Positions 7,781 to 16,022 of a stretch of DNA of 64,000 nucleotides are shown here, piece after piece. Where the stretch lies: positions 186,001 to 250,000 of the forward strand of contig WKFI01000010.1 in assembly GCA_014872875.1 (NCBI GenBank), given 5' to 3'. A model generated the notes under the pieces. The model was given only the letters and a program-made list of their open reading frames with translations. It was not told where the DNA came from and ran no database searches. Source of the stretch: Paracoccaceae bacterium. GTDB taxonomy: Bacteria > Pseudomonadota > Alphaproteobacteria > Rhodobacterales > Rhodobacteraceae. Each line of letters opens with the position of its first letter. Positions within the stretch are counted from its first letter, which is position 1. Made by a program: the position numbers and the translations under genes.

Positions 7781-9544
7781 CTAGTCTCGCGGCAGGCCCA
7801 ATTCGACGAGATCGTCTGCAAATCGCATCAGACGTTGCCAGCTTGCCTTCCAATGCGCGTTGGGCAGAGCGTCAGGACCCGCGGCCAGAGATGCGTTGGG
7901 ATTGCGGCGCAACGTCGTCACTATATGGTCGCGTGCTGTTTTCCGGTCACCAAAGCTGGCTCGGAGCGCAGCAGCAACAAGGCTGTGGAACCACAAAGCG
8001 TTGGGTAAACGGCTGGCCGCTTCATAAGCCTCCAACGCGCGCTGTTCGGCATCAGGCGCATCTGAGCAGAGCCAGGCATTGCCGGCTACGGCGCGGAAAT
8101 GCACGATCATCGGGTCAGTCGGTGACAGGCGCTCGGCCTGCGCAAGATCTGTCGCGATGGCTTCTGCGGTGGACGCGCTCAGCGGCGGAACCAAAAGGCA
8201 AAAGACTCTGCCATAGTAGAGCCGCGCGTTATTGATATTCAGCGCCAGCCCACGGTCGATCGCTTCCATTGCTCCGGAGTAATCTCTTGCCTCTGACAAG
8301 GCCATAGAGAGGATGTAGTAAGCCATGTCGTCCCGGTCATCCAACTCCACGGCGCGCCGCGCCAGAGACAGCGTTTCTTCGAGCGCGCCCTCGGAGTCCT
8401 CGGTCATGCCAAGTAGAACGCGCGAGATCATGAGCCGAGCCAACATGACATGAGCGCGCGCGTTTTCCGGGTCGAGGCTCAGTGCACGCCGGAAAAGCGC
8501 CTCGCTCTTGGCAAAACGTTCAAGGTCGATCCTGGCCTGCCAATCATCACCGCGATGGCAGAGCTCCCAAACGGTCAGGCTTTCGACGGGTTTTCTGCGG
8601 GCCAAAGAGCGTTCGTGCGCACCGAGTTCCGGTTCTACCCCGGTAACAATTGCCCGGGTCAGCTCGTCCTGCAGATCGAAGAGATCGTCTATTGTGCGGT
8701 CCCAGCGCTCGGCCCAGAGATGGACGCCGGTTTCTGCATCGATGAGCTGGGCTGTCAGCCTCAGCCGTTGACCCGAGCGGCGCACCGAACCTTCCACAAC
8801 GTAACGCGCGCCCAATTCGCGCGAGATTTGGCGCACATCCTTGGCCGCGCCCTTGTAAGCAAACGTGGAGTTTCGAGCGATGACAAATAGGCCTCGGAAT
8901 CGACTGAGCTCGGTGATCACGTCTTCCACGATCCCGTCGGCAAGGAACTCCTGCTCTGGATCAGATGATATGTTTTGGAACGGTAACACGGCGACAGAGG
9001 CACGTTCTTTGTCTGCTATGGGCGTCGCCGCACCTGCAATCTCGACGCGCCACGCCTCCACCGGCTCAGGGATATTCTTGACCATCTGCGGGCCAAGAGC
9101 CGTCGTTTGCCTGTCAATCTTGCCCCGAAGCTGATCAAACACCGCGCGGGATATACATATCCCGCCCGGCGGGGCGAGGCTCTCCAGCCGCGCCGCCACA
9201 TTTACTCCGTCGCCCAGAATATCGTCACCGTCCTCTACAATGTCGCCAAGGTTTATTCCGACACGGAGACGGAGACGTTGGTTCTCGGGCCCTGTTTCGC
9301 GTACGGCCATCTCCTCCTGAACAGCGATCATTGCACGCAGACAAACGACTGGGGACGGAAACTCGATTAGCAAGCCATCGCCCATCGTCTTGATAATGCG
9401 TCCGCCGGCTTCACCTATGGCAGGGTCGACAACATCCTTCCGCGCCGCTTTCAACCGACGGATAACCCCTTCTTCATCAGCGGCCATCATGCGCGAAAAT
9501 CCAACCAGATCAGCAGCAACTATTGTGGTGAGACGTCGATCCAT
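7781..9544 (-). CDS. adenylate cyclase with TolB-like and TPR domains
   Basis: A 587-residue cytosolic class III cyclase. The catalytic domain spans residues 1-165, with metal-binding Asp12 (AADLVGF) and Asp56 (KTMGDG), purine-selecting Lys52 and Asp112, and transition-state Asn115 and Arg119 (GDGVNVAARLE). All are present, so it should make cAMP. Residues ~180-330 carry a TolB-N/FlgO-like region (SVAVLPFQNISSD, ADGIVEDVITELSR, RYVVEGSVRR), followed by TPR-type helices to the C terminus (RALSLDPENARAH, EAIDRGLALNINNARLY). This layout is common in rhizobia and roseobacters. There is no membrane segment. The gene is not in an evident operon, and the sensed signal is unknown. Confidence 0.9.
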   Translation of the reverse strand: MDRRLTTIVAADLVGFSRMMAADEEGVIRRLKAARKDVVDPAIGEAGGRIIKTMGDGLLIEFPSPVVCLRAMIAVQEEMAVRETGPENQRLRLRVGINLGDIVEDGDDILGDGVNVAARLESLAPPGGICISRAVFDQLRGKIDRQTTALGPQMVKNIPEPVEAWRVEIAGAATPIADKERASVAVLPFQNISSDPEQEFLADGIVEDVITELSRFRGLFVIARNSTFAYKGAAKDVRQISRELGARYVVEGSVRRSGQRLRLTAQLIDAETGVHLWAERWDRTIDDLFDLQDELTRAIVTGVEPELGAHERSLARRKPVESLTVWELCHRGDDWQARIDLERFAKSEALFRRALSLDPENARAHVMLARLMISRVLLGMTEDSEGALEETLSLARRAVELDDRDDMAYYILSMALSEARDYSGAMEAIDRGLALNINNARLYYGRVFCLLVPPLSASTAEAIATDLAQAERLSPTDPMIVHFRAVAGNAWLCSDAPDAEQRALEAYEAASRLPNALWFHSLVAAALRASFGDRKTARDHIVTTLRRNPNASLAAGPDALPNAHWKASWQRLMRFADDLVELGLPRD

Positions 9545-10067
9545 AACGGATTGTTACAGTCAACGAGATCAGAAGCAATCTATAGTCAGGCGCACTTGGA
9601 AGTGACGACCGACGTTGTCCGCTCAGCGCTCGGTTCAGCCAATTGTCTAGGTGCATCTGATTGCCAGCTATGGATCTGAAATGGACGTTGTCATTCCGGG
9701 CGCTTCCCGGCCATGCGCTGTTGCAGTTTCTGAAGTTCGCTTTGAATGCCGCCTGTTGCTGGCATCAAACTCAAGCCAGAGCAGCACTGGAAATATCATC
9801 GAACCATGAGCGAGAGACCTTGGTGTTCAACGTCCTGCTGCGTGACATGGTGTCAGACGGCATTCACGAGGGGGCGGATGCAGATGTAAATCTCTCCTCG
9901 CCCGAAATGTTCGCCGTCTATCCCAGCCGCCGCCTGCGTCCTGCTTGCGCAACTAAACACTCCGACTTCATGGCCGCTGGTTGCGTGAGACGAGCTGCCC
10001 AAAACTTTCTGCAAGAACCAAACAGAGGCGCAACTTCCCAAGACCAACAGTGTTGCCCATCAAGAAT
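9545..10067. other. 523-bp intergenic region
   Basis: The region lies between the start of the cyclase gene and the end of the gntR gene. A 136-codon open frame on the plus strand (9661-10071) begins with TTG, has no ribosome-binding site and reads as low-complexity residues unlike a folded protein, so no gene is called. No convincing terminator or repeat was seen. Confidence 0.4.
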
Positions 10068-10736
10068 TTAACGGGTGGTCGTCGCCACGGTGGCATCGTT
10101 CCAATACGATCCCTCTTTGCGATCGATATGCGCCTTTAAGATTGCAAGAGCCTTGTGGGTGTCCCGCTTCTTGACGGCTTCAACAAGTTCCTGATGTTCG
10201 CGGAACGACTTGTCCATATGCTCTGGATGGTGCCCCAGACGGTTACGCAGAGCGGCCATTTTCAGCGCGATTGTCTGATACGCATCGTTCAGAAAACGGT
10301 TGTCAGAATGATCAAACAGGCACTGATGGAAATGCGTGTCCTGCGCCAGATAATCCGTATCGTTTCCAGCGTTGCGTGCAAGGGTCATCTGATCGACGCA
10401 GGCTGACAGCGCCTTGTACAAAGGATCTGGATTTGCGGCGATGGCATGGGTCAGCGCCGCAGTTTCCAGGCAGACGCGTGCATCGCAGAGTTTGGCGAGC
10501 TCGTCAGCTTCGAGGTTGAAAACGAATGAACCGCGCTGCGGTTCGACAACCAGCAAACCTTCCATTTCCAGTCGGTTGATCGCCTCGCGAACCGGGGTGC
10601 GGCTGACTTGTAGATCCTTGGCGATTCGGGCCTCGGACAGCTGACTGCCGAGTTCGAAATCACCTGCCACGATACGGTCCCGCAAATTTTCGGTCACCAA
10701 TTCGGTCAATGATTTTGGGCGGTTGAATGCTGACAT
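10068..10736 (-). CDS. GntR-family regulator, FCD (FadR) subfamily
   Basis: A 222-residue regulator. The N-terminal winged helix (residues ~5-70) has LRDRIVAGDFELGSQLSE, VSRTPVREAINRLEMEGL and PQRGSFV. The C-terminal FCD ligand domain includes DTHFHQCLFDHSDN and FREHQELVEAV with the metal-binding Asp/His pattern. The frame is open to 10772, but the ATG at 10736 is chosen because GGGGAGGAGAG lies just upstream. It is divergent from the TRAP/sugar-acid cluster starting at 10860. The intervening DNA holds a palindrome that is its likely operator. FCD regulators of sugar-acid operons usually act as repressors released by a pathway intermediate; that is inferred here. Confidence 0.9.
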   Translation of the reverse strand: MSAFNRPKSLTELVTENLRDRIVAGDFELGSQLSEARIAKDLQVSRTPVREAINRLEMEGLLVVEPQRGSFVFNLEADELAKLCDARVCLETAALTHAIAANPDPLYKALSACVDQMTLARNAGNDTDYLAQDTHFHQCLFDHSDNRFLNDAYQTIALKMAALRNRLGHHPEHMDKSFREHQELVEAVKKRDTHKALAILKAHIDRKEGSYWNDATVATTTR

Positions 10737-10775
10737 CTGGCTCTCCTCCCCACGAACATAACAGCGGTCCACCTG

Positions 10776-10816
10776 GCATACAATGTGGCAGTGTTGACAG
10801 GTAGCATACTGTATGC
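10776..10816. promoter_or_regulatory. putative GntR operator and promoter element
   Basis: A perfect 13-bp palindrome GCATACTGTATGC occupies 10804-10816. A second half-site GCATAC is at 10776-10781. TTGACA at 10794-10799 has the form of a -35 box pointing toward the TRAP genes, with the palindrome in the spacer; no clear -10 box was found. The position, between gntR and the cluster, fits a repressor site. Confidence 0.55.
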
Positions 10817-10859
10817 CAGTTTACCTATCCACAACGAAGCCGCATCGGGAGGAGCGACT

Positions 10860-11339
10860 TTGCAGCAATTGGAAACATGGATCGTGGCCGTGAACCGGGC
10901 CCTGGTCGCGATGGCGCTGGCGGCGGTGTTCGTGATCGTGTTCGCCAACGTGGTTGGGCGTTACGGGTTCGGCGCGTCATTTGCCTGGGTCGAAGAAACG
11001 GCGCGCCACCTGATGATCCTGGGCGCGTTCTGCGGGGCAGGATTGGCGCTGCGCGAAGGCAGGCTGGTGGCGATCATGGCGCTGCCCGACGCATTGCCGG
11101 GGGTCGTGGCGCGAGCGCTGCGGTGGGGCATCGTGCTGGTGATGTTCGGTTTCATGGCGACGATGCTGTGGCTAGGCGTGAAGTTCGTCGAATTCGGCTG
11201 GAACAAGGAAACCATGTCGACCGGCATTTCCCGCGGCATACCCTATCTGGCCATTCCGATCGGTTGTGCATTGTTCCTGATCCAGCTGGCGTTCTTCGCC
11301 AAGCGGTTCGTGGCGCAGGATTTCGAGGTGGGGCTGTAA
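10860..11339 (+). CDS. TRAP transporter small permease (DctQ type)
   Basis: A 159-residue membrane protein with four hydrophobic helices. It carries the DctQ-like signature FANVVGRYGFGASFAWVEETARHLMI. The small subunit pairs with the large permease encoded 4 bp downstream. A TTG start at 10860 is preferred because GGGAGGAG (10847-10854) sits 5 bases upstream. The longer frame from GTG at 10785 would run through the putative operator and lacks a ribosome-binding site. Substrate class is inferred from the cluster to be a sugar acid or related carboxylate. Confidence 0.88.
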   Translation: MQQLETWIVAVNRALVAMALAAVFVIVFANVVGRYGFGASFAWVEETARHLMILGAFCGAGLALREGRLVAIMALPDALPGVVARALRWGIVLVMFGFMATMLWLGVKFVEFGWNKETMSTGISRGIPYLAIPIGCALFLIQLAFFAKRFVAQDFEVGL

Positions 11340-11343
11340 GCTG

Positions 11344-12630
11344 ATGGCAAAGACCCTGATCATCCTGTTTTTCGCGACCCTGTTTCTGGGCGTACCAGTG
11401 GCCTTCACCATGGGCATTGCCGGGCTGTCGGCGATCTTTATCAATGGCGGGCTGAACCCGCTGGTGGCGACGCAGCGGATGTTCGCAGGCATCGACAGTT
11501 TCCCGCTGATGGCGGTGCCGTTCTTCATCCTCGCGTCCGAGCTGATGACCGCCTGCGGGCTGACCCGCGCGCTATTGCGGTTTGCCAATGCCTTGGTCGG
11601 CCATGTGCGCGGTGGCCTTGGCCATGTGAACATTCTGGTGTCGATGCTGTTTGCGGGCATCAGCGGCTCGGCCCTGGCCGATGCGGCGGGACCGTCCGCC
11701 ATCGTCATGCGGATGATGCGCGAGGCAGGTTATGAAAAGAACTATGCGGGCGCGTTGTCGGCGGCGACGGCGACCATCGGGCCGATCATCCCGCCGTCAA
11801 TCCTGGCCGTGATCTTTGCGATTTCGACCAAGGGTGTGACCGTTGCCGGACTGTTCCTTGCGGGGATAGTACCCGGCATACTGTTGGGCCTGTCGCTGGC
11901 GGTTGCCAATCACATCGTTTCGACGCGCCATGGCTATCGTGGCCGCGACACACGCGCCACGATGGGAGAATTGCGCGGCGCCAGCCTGGGCGCCTTGCCC
12001 GCGCTAATCATGCCAGCCATCATTCTGGGCGGGATCTTGGGTGGCGTGTTCACCCCGACCGAGGCGGGGGCGGTGGCATCGGCCTATGCTCTGCTGTTGG
12101 GCGTGGTCATGCGGGCCTTTACCCTGCCCGCCCTGTATGGCGCGTTTGTGCGGGCCGCCGTTGTGACCTCTTCCGTGTTCCTGATTGTGGCGATGGCGTC
12201 GATTTTCGCCTGGCTGCTGACCTATCTGCAGATCCCGCAGGAGCTGGCAAAGCTGATCACACAGATCACCGACAACCGTTTGGGCATCCTGTTCATTCTG
12301 GCCGGTTTCGCGCTGATCTGCGGCTTTTTCATCGACACGTTGCCAGCGCTGATCATCCTGACGCCGATCCTGGGGCCGATCGCCTATTCGGCCGGGATCG
12401 ATCCGCTGCAATTCGGGATGATGCTGGTGCTGAACCTGACCATCGGCATGATCACCCCCCCGGTCGGGCCGGTGCTGTTCGTGATCGCCACAGTCGGTCA
12501 ACTGAAAATCGAAGGGCTGTCGAAGGCGGTTCTACCGTTGCTGGTGGCGGAACTTGTTGTGCTGCTCCTGGTCATTCTGATCCCCGAGATCAGCACCTTT
12601 GTCCCCAACTTCTTTGGATTTGCAAACTGA
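11344..12630 (+). CDS. TRAP transporter large permease (DctM type)
   Basis: A 428-residue inner-membrane protein with about 12 hydrophobic helices, the usual length for DctM. Family features include PFFILASELMTACGLTRALLRFANALVGHVRGGLGHVNI, GPIIPPSILAVIFA, GVFTPTEAGAVASAYAL and NLTIGMITPPVGPVLF. It forms the sodium-coupled channel fed by the periplasmic binding protein encoded next. It starts 4 bp after the small permease and is followed after 19 bp by the binding-protein gene. Confidence 0.95.
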   Translation: MAKTLIILFFATLFLGVPVAFTMGIAGLSAIFINGGLNPLVATQRMFAGIDSFPLMAVPFFILASELMTACGLTRALLRFANALVGHVRGGLGHVNILVSMLFAGISGSALADAAGPSAIVMRMMREAGYEKNYAGALSAATATIGPIIPPSILAVIFAISTKGVTVAGLFLAGIVPGILLGLSLAVANHIVSTRHGYRGRDTRATMGELRGASLGALPALIMPAIILGGILGGVFTPTEAGAVASAYALLLGVVMRAFTLPALYGAFVRAAVVTSSVFLIVAMASIFAWLLTYLQIPQELAKLITQITDNRLGILFILAGFALICGFFIDTLPALIILTPILGPIAYSAGIDPLQFGMMLVLNLTIGMITPPVGPVLFVIATVGQLKIEGLSKAVLPLLVAELVVLLLVILIPEISTFVPNFFGFAN

Positions 12631-12649
12631 CATGAAAGGGAGGAACCTC

Positions 12650-13660
12650 ATGAAAACCATGTCGAAACTGATGACAGCAACCGCCGTCATCGCAATGACC
12701 GCCGCGGGCGCTGCGTCGGCCAAGGAACTGAAATACGCACATTTTCAATCGGCTGACCTGAGCTCGCCGAAGCATGCCGCGGCACTGGCCTTTGAGGCGT
12801 GCGTCGAAGGCAAGACCTCGGGCTCCATCGACGTTCAGATCTTCCCGGCGTCGCAGCTGGGCGGTGGCTCGGAAATTATGGAAGGCCTGCAACTGGGCAC
12901 GGTCCAGATGGCCGCGATCCATGACGGTCCGATCTCGGCCGTTTACAAGCCGTTCTCGGTCCTGGCGATGCCCTATCTGTTTGACGATCAGGCCATGGCG
13001 TGGTCGGTGATGGACGGCGAATTCGGCGACGCGCTGAACGCGGACATGCTAGCCAAGACCGGCATCCGCAGCTTTGGCGTGGCCGACAACGGCGTGCGCA
13101 ACTTTACCAACAACGTGAAACCCGTGGCCGAGCCTGCCGATATGGAAGGCCTGAAGATGCGCGTGATGACCGCGCCGGTCTGGGTGACGCTGGTGGAAAG
13201 CCTGGGCGCATCGGCGACCCCCGTTCCGTGGCCGGAACTGCCGGGTGCGCTGCAACAGGGCGTTGTTGACGGGCAAGAGAACGGCGTGACCAATATCGTC
13301 AACGCCTCGCTTTACCAGCATCAGAAATACGTTTCGCTGGATGGTCACGTGTTCAGCTGGCACGCCTATCTGATGTCGGACATGTTCTACGAGTCCCTGA
13401 CCGACGCAGAAAAGGCCGCCGTCAGCCAGTGCGTTGAAATCTCGAAAACCATCCACCGCGGCATGACGGCTGCGCAAGACGCCAACGCAACCGCGATCCT
13501 GTCGGATCTGGGCATGGAAGTGGTTCCGGTCAGCCCCGAGCAGAAAGCCAAGTTCCGCGCGGCAGCCCAACCAGCAGTGCGTGAGTATATCGTCAGCGAA
13601 ATCGGCAGCGATTGGCCTGACCGTCTCGACGCCGCTGTCGAAGCGTACAAAGCGCAATAA
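12650..13660 (+). CDS. TRAP transporter substrate-binding protein (DctP type)
   Basis: A 336-residue periplasmic protein with signal peptide (KTMSKLMTATAVIAM, cleavage near AASA-KELKY). DctP features include QIFPASQLGGGSEIMEGLQLG, LKMRVMTAPVWVTLVESLGASATPVPWPELPGALQQGVVDGQENGVTNI and the conserved Arg in MRVM that normally binds the substrate carboxylate. The ATG at 12650 follows AAGGGAGGAACC; an upstream ATG at 12632 is less well placed. The gene order permease-permease-binding protein is one of the common TRAP arrangements. The ligand is probably the acid degraded by the downstream enzymes. Confidence 0.95.
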   Translation: MKTMSKLMTATAVIAMTAAGAASAKELKYAHFQSADLSSPKHAAALAFEACVEGKTSGSIDVQIFPASQLGGGSEIMEGLQLGTVQMAAIHDGPISAVYKPFSVLAMPYLFDDQAMAWSVMDGEFGDALNADMLAKTGIRSFGVADNGVRNFTNNVKPVAEPADMEGLKMRVMTAPVWVTLVESLGASATPVPWPELPGALQQGVVDGQENGVTNIVNASLYQHQKYVSLDGHVFSWHAYLMSDMFYESLTDAEKAAVSQCVEISKTIHRGMTAAQDANATAILSDLGMEVVPVSPEQKAKFRAAAQPAVREYIVSEIGSDWPDRLDAAVEAYKAQ

Positions 13661-13681
13661 ACAATGCCTCGGGATCGTCAG

Positions 13682-14650
13682 ATGACACATCAAACCATTG
13701 CCGTACTGGAACCGGGCTATGCTGCCTACGACACCGAACGTTCGGTGCTGACCTCCCATGAGGTGAGCATAGAGCGGGTCGGCGCGGATATGGCGACGAT
13801 CCCGACACTGCAGGCGTTGAACCCGGTTGCTCTTCTGGTTCGGGAACGCATCGTTGACGCGGCCGTGATCGACGCCTGCCCCAATTTGAAAGTTGTCGTC
13901 CGCTATGGGGTGGGCGTCGACAATATAGACCTGGACTACGCGCGTTCGCGCCGCATTCACGTTGCCAATGTTCCGGATTACGGCGCCGAACATGAGGTGA
14001 GCGAACATGCCGTCGCTCTCTATCTGGCCGTTCAGCGCAGAATTGTGTCGCGCGATACCGAGGTGCGCGAAGGCCAATGGGGCATCGGGCAGGATGCGAT
14101 GATCCCAAGCCGCAAGAACGCGGTTCTCGGCTTGGTCGGCTGCGGCAAGATCGGGCTTCAAGCGGCTGGCAAATTCCGCGCGCTTGGGTTTACGCAGGTT
14201 CTGGTGTTTGACCCCTATCTTTCTGCCGAGGCAGCGCAAGCAGCCGGCGTCGAAACGGTCGAACTGGATGCGCTTTTCCGAACTGCAGATGTGGTCAGTC
14301 TGCACGCGCCGCTGACGTCCGAAACCCATCATATTCTGAATGCGGACCGTCTATCGCTGATGAAACCCACATCCATCGTCGTGAATGTTTCGCGAGGGGG
14401 GCTTGTGGATGAAGCGGCGCTGGCAGCGGCCTTGCAGGAGAGGCGGATATTCGGGGCGGGCATTGATGTGTTCGAACGGGAACCTGTCGCCCGTGAGAAT
14501 CCGCTTCTGAGTGCCCCCAACACCATCGTTTCAGACCATGCCGCTTGGTATTCGGAGCGGTCCGTTGCCGTTTTGCAAAGCAATGCCGCTCACGAGATCA
14601 AGCGTGTCCTTGACGGGCAGGCGCCCAAGAACTGGGTGAACCCGTGGTGA
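13682..14650 (+). CDS. D-isomer 2-hydroxyacid dehydrogenase, CtBP-like
   Basis: A 322-residue NAD(P)-dependent dehydrogenase. The nucleotide fold has GLVGCGKIGLQAAGKFRALGF and the catalytic region includes VVNVSRGGLVDEAAL (Arg) and IDVFEREP (Glu). The terminal histidine is in VSDHAAWYSERS. VPDYGAEHEVSEHAV is characteristic of the C-terminal-binding-protein-like branch. An alternative ATG at 13664 would add six residues; neither start has a strong ribosome-binding site. The stop overlaps the GTG start of the aldolase gene, so the two are coupled. It probably interconverts a 2-keto and 2-hydroxy acid in the sugar-acid pathway. Confidence 0.88.
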   Translation: MTHQTIAVLEPGYAAYDTERSVLTSHEVSIERVGADMATIPTLQALNPVALLVRERIVDAAVIDACPNLKVVVRYGVGVDNIDLDYARSRRIHVANVPDYGAEHEVSEHAVALYLAVQRRIVSRDTEVREGQWGIGQDAMIPSRKNAVLGLVGCGKIGLQAAGKFRALGFTQVLVFDPYLSAEAAQAAGVETVELDALFRTADVVSLHAPLTSETHHILNADRLSLMKPTSIVVNVSRGGLVDEAALAAALQERRIFGAGIDVFEREPVARENPLLSAPNTIVSDHAAWYSERSVAVLQSNAAHEIKRVLDGQAPKNWVNPW

Positions 14651-15282
14651 ATTGCATTGAAATCCTGCGCGATGCGCAAATCGTGCCTGTGATCCGCCAT
14701 CACGACCCCGAGATTGCGCTGCAGGCGTGTGATCTGCTGGCTCTGGCGGGCATTCGTGCCCTTGAAATCACCACCACTGTGCCGGGTGCCGCGGACCTGA
14801 TCCGGGATCTTCGTAGCAACCATCCCAAGATCACCATCGGTGCGGGCACGGTTCTGGACGCCGATCAGGCCAGCGCAGTGCTGGATGCAGGGGCACAATT
14901 CGTCGTGTCGCCCTGCTGGAGTGACAGCGCCGCACGCGTGGTTCTGGACGCAAATGCGGCCTATCTGCCAGGGGCCATGACCCCGGGCGAAGTCCTGCAT
15001 CATGCCCAAAACGGTGCCGCTGTGGTCAAGGTCTTTCCGGCGGACGCCGCAGGTGGCCCGGGATTTCTGAAAGCTCTGAAGTCTGTGTTTCCGAACGTGG
15101 CACTGATGCCCACCGGCGGCGTCACACCGCAAACGGCGCAATCCTATTTGGATGCGGGTGCTTTGTGCGTCGGAATGGGGGGCAACCTGCTGCCAGCCAA
15201 AGCCCTTGAAGCTGGTGATTTCACACTGGCGCAAGACCAAGTCAACGCGGCCCTCGCGGCCATTTCCTTTCAAAAATCCTGA
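14644..15282 (+). CDS. eda: 2-keto-3-deoxy-6-phosphogluconate (KDPG/KHG) aldolase
   Basis: A 212-residue class I aldolase of usual length. Schiff-base Lys129 lies in AAVVKVFPADAAGGPG and the general base Glu41 in IRALEITTTVPGA. FVVSPCWSDSAA and LMPTGGVTPQTAQSYLDAGA supply the phosphate-binding loops. It cleaves KDPG into pyruvate and glyceraldehyde-3-phosphate. The start is GTG, either 14644 or the adjacent 14647, overlapping the stop of the dehydrogenase gene. A KDG kinase gene at 17271 and a GAPDH gene at 19961 in the same cluster complete the route. KDPGal or KHG cleavage is a possible alternative. Confidence 0.9.
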   Translation: MVNCIEILRDAQIVPVIRHHDPEIALQACDLLALAGIRALEITTTVPGAADLIRDLRSNHPKITIGAGTVLDADQASAVLDAGAQFVVSPCWSDSAARVVLDANAAYLPGAMTPGEVLHHAQNGAAVVKVFPADAAGGPGFLKALKSVFPNVALMPTGGVTPQTAQSYLDAGALCVGMGGNLLPAKALEAGDFTLAQDQVNAALAAISFQKS

Positions 15283-15298
15283 TCAAGAGGACGATCGA

Positions 15299-15949
15299 AT
15301 GAACACCAAAGAACTCGTTGCGGGCTTCCGCGAAACCGCTACGGCCTCGGTCGCTGATGCGGTGGACAAAATCGCTGGCAAGACCGGGTTTTTGCCCGCA
15401 TCCATGAAGCCGCGGATCAACGAGAAAAAGATTGTTGGCCCTGCCGTAACCATCCTCGAAGGTCCGACCGACGAATTCCTGCCGCCCCAGCACGCGCTGG
15501 ATGCGATTGATGAATCCGAGGCAGGCTCGGTCATCGTCATTTCCACAAACGGGACCACCGATGTGGCTCTGTGGGGCGGGTTGATGACCGCCGGAGCTGT
15601 GGCCAACAAACATGAAGGCGCGGTTCTTGACGGTGGTGTGCGCGACCTGGTGGAGATCAAGCGCGATTATGATTTCCCGGTCTATTCCCGCTGCGTGTCC
15701 CCGGGCACCACGCTGGGCCGGATCAAAACCATCGCCTCCAATGTCGAGGTCGATATGGGCGGTGTGATCGTGCATCCTGGCGACATCATCGTTGCCGATG
15801 TGGACGGCGCCGTCGCCGTGCCGCGCGACCATGCAGAAGCCGTGCTGGAAATGGCGCGCGAGATTGACGAACGCGAAGCAGAACAGGCCCGTCTGATCAT
15901 TGAAAGCGGTTCGCTGCGCGAAGGTCTGGCGAAATACGGCCGGATCTAA
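15299..15949 (+). CDS. RraA-like / HMG-aldolase-family protein
   Basis: A 216-residue protein of the RraA/4-hydroxy-4-methyl-2-oxoglutarate aldolase fold. The signature region is WGGLMTAGAVANKHEGAVLDGGVRDL, in which DGGVRD carries the Arg/Asp pair used by pyruvate aldolases of this group. VHPGDIIVADVDGAVAVPRDHA is the second typical block. CAAGAGGACG lies just before the ATG at 15299, 16 bp after eda. The family includes both class II pyruvate aldolases and non-catalytic RNase E inhibitors; within this catabolic cluster an aldolase or decarboxylase role is more likely. A 7-8 bp stem-loop follows at 15966-15993. Confidence 0.82.
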   Translation: MNTKELVAGFRETATASVADAVDKIAGKTGFLPASMKPRINEKKIVGPAVTILEGPTDEFLPPQHALDAIDESEAGSVIVISTNGTTDVALWGGLMTAGAVANKHEGAVLDGGVRDLVEIKRDYDFPVYSRCVSPGTTLGRIKTIASNVEVDMGGVIVHPGDIIVADVDGAVAVPRDHAEAVLEMAREIDEREAEQARLIIESGSLREGLAKYGRI

Positions 15950-15965
15950 TCCTGAAAACACGTGC

Positions 15966-15993
15966 CCCGCAGGCCGCTGCAACGACCTGCGGG
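15966..15993 (+). terminator. intercistronic stem-loop
   Basis: CCCGCAGG (15966-15973) pairs perfectly with CCTGCGGG (15986-15993) around a 12-base loop. It lies between the RraA-like gene and the MRJP-type gene and has no T-run, so it is more likely an mRNA-stabilising or processing hairpin than a full terminator. Confidence 0.5.
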
Positions 15994-16022
15994 ACGCCAA
16001 TACATCAGCAAGGGAGGAATAC

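Noticed and set aside
9661-10071. 136-codon frame between the cyclase and gntR genes
   Set aside because: TTG start without ribosome-binding site, Cys/Ala-rich unlikely sequence and no recognisable motif.
13049-14332. 427-codon frame antisense to the DctP and dehydrogenase genes
   Set aside because: It crosses two well-supported genes on the opposite strand and has no family features.
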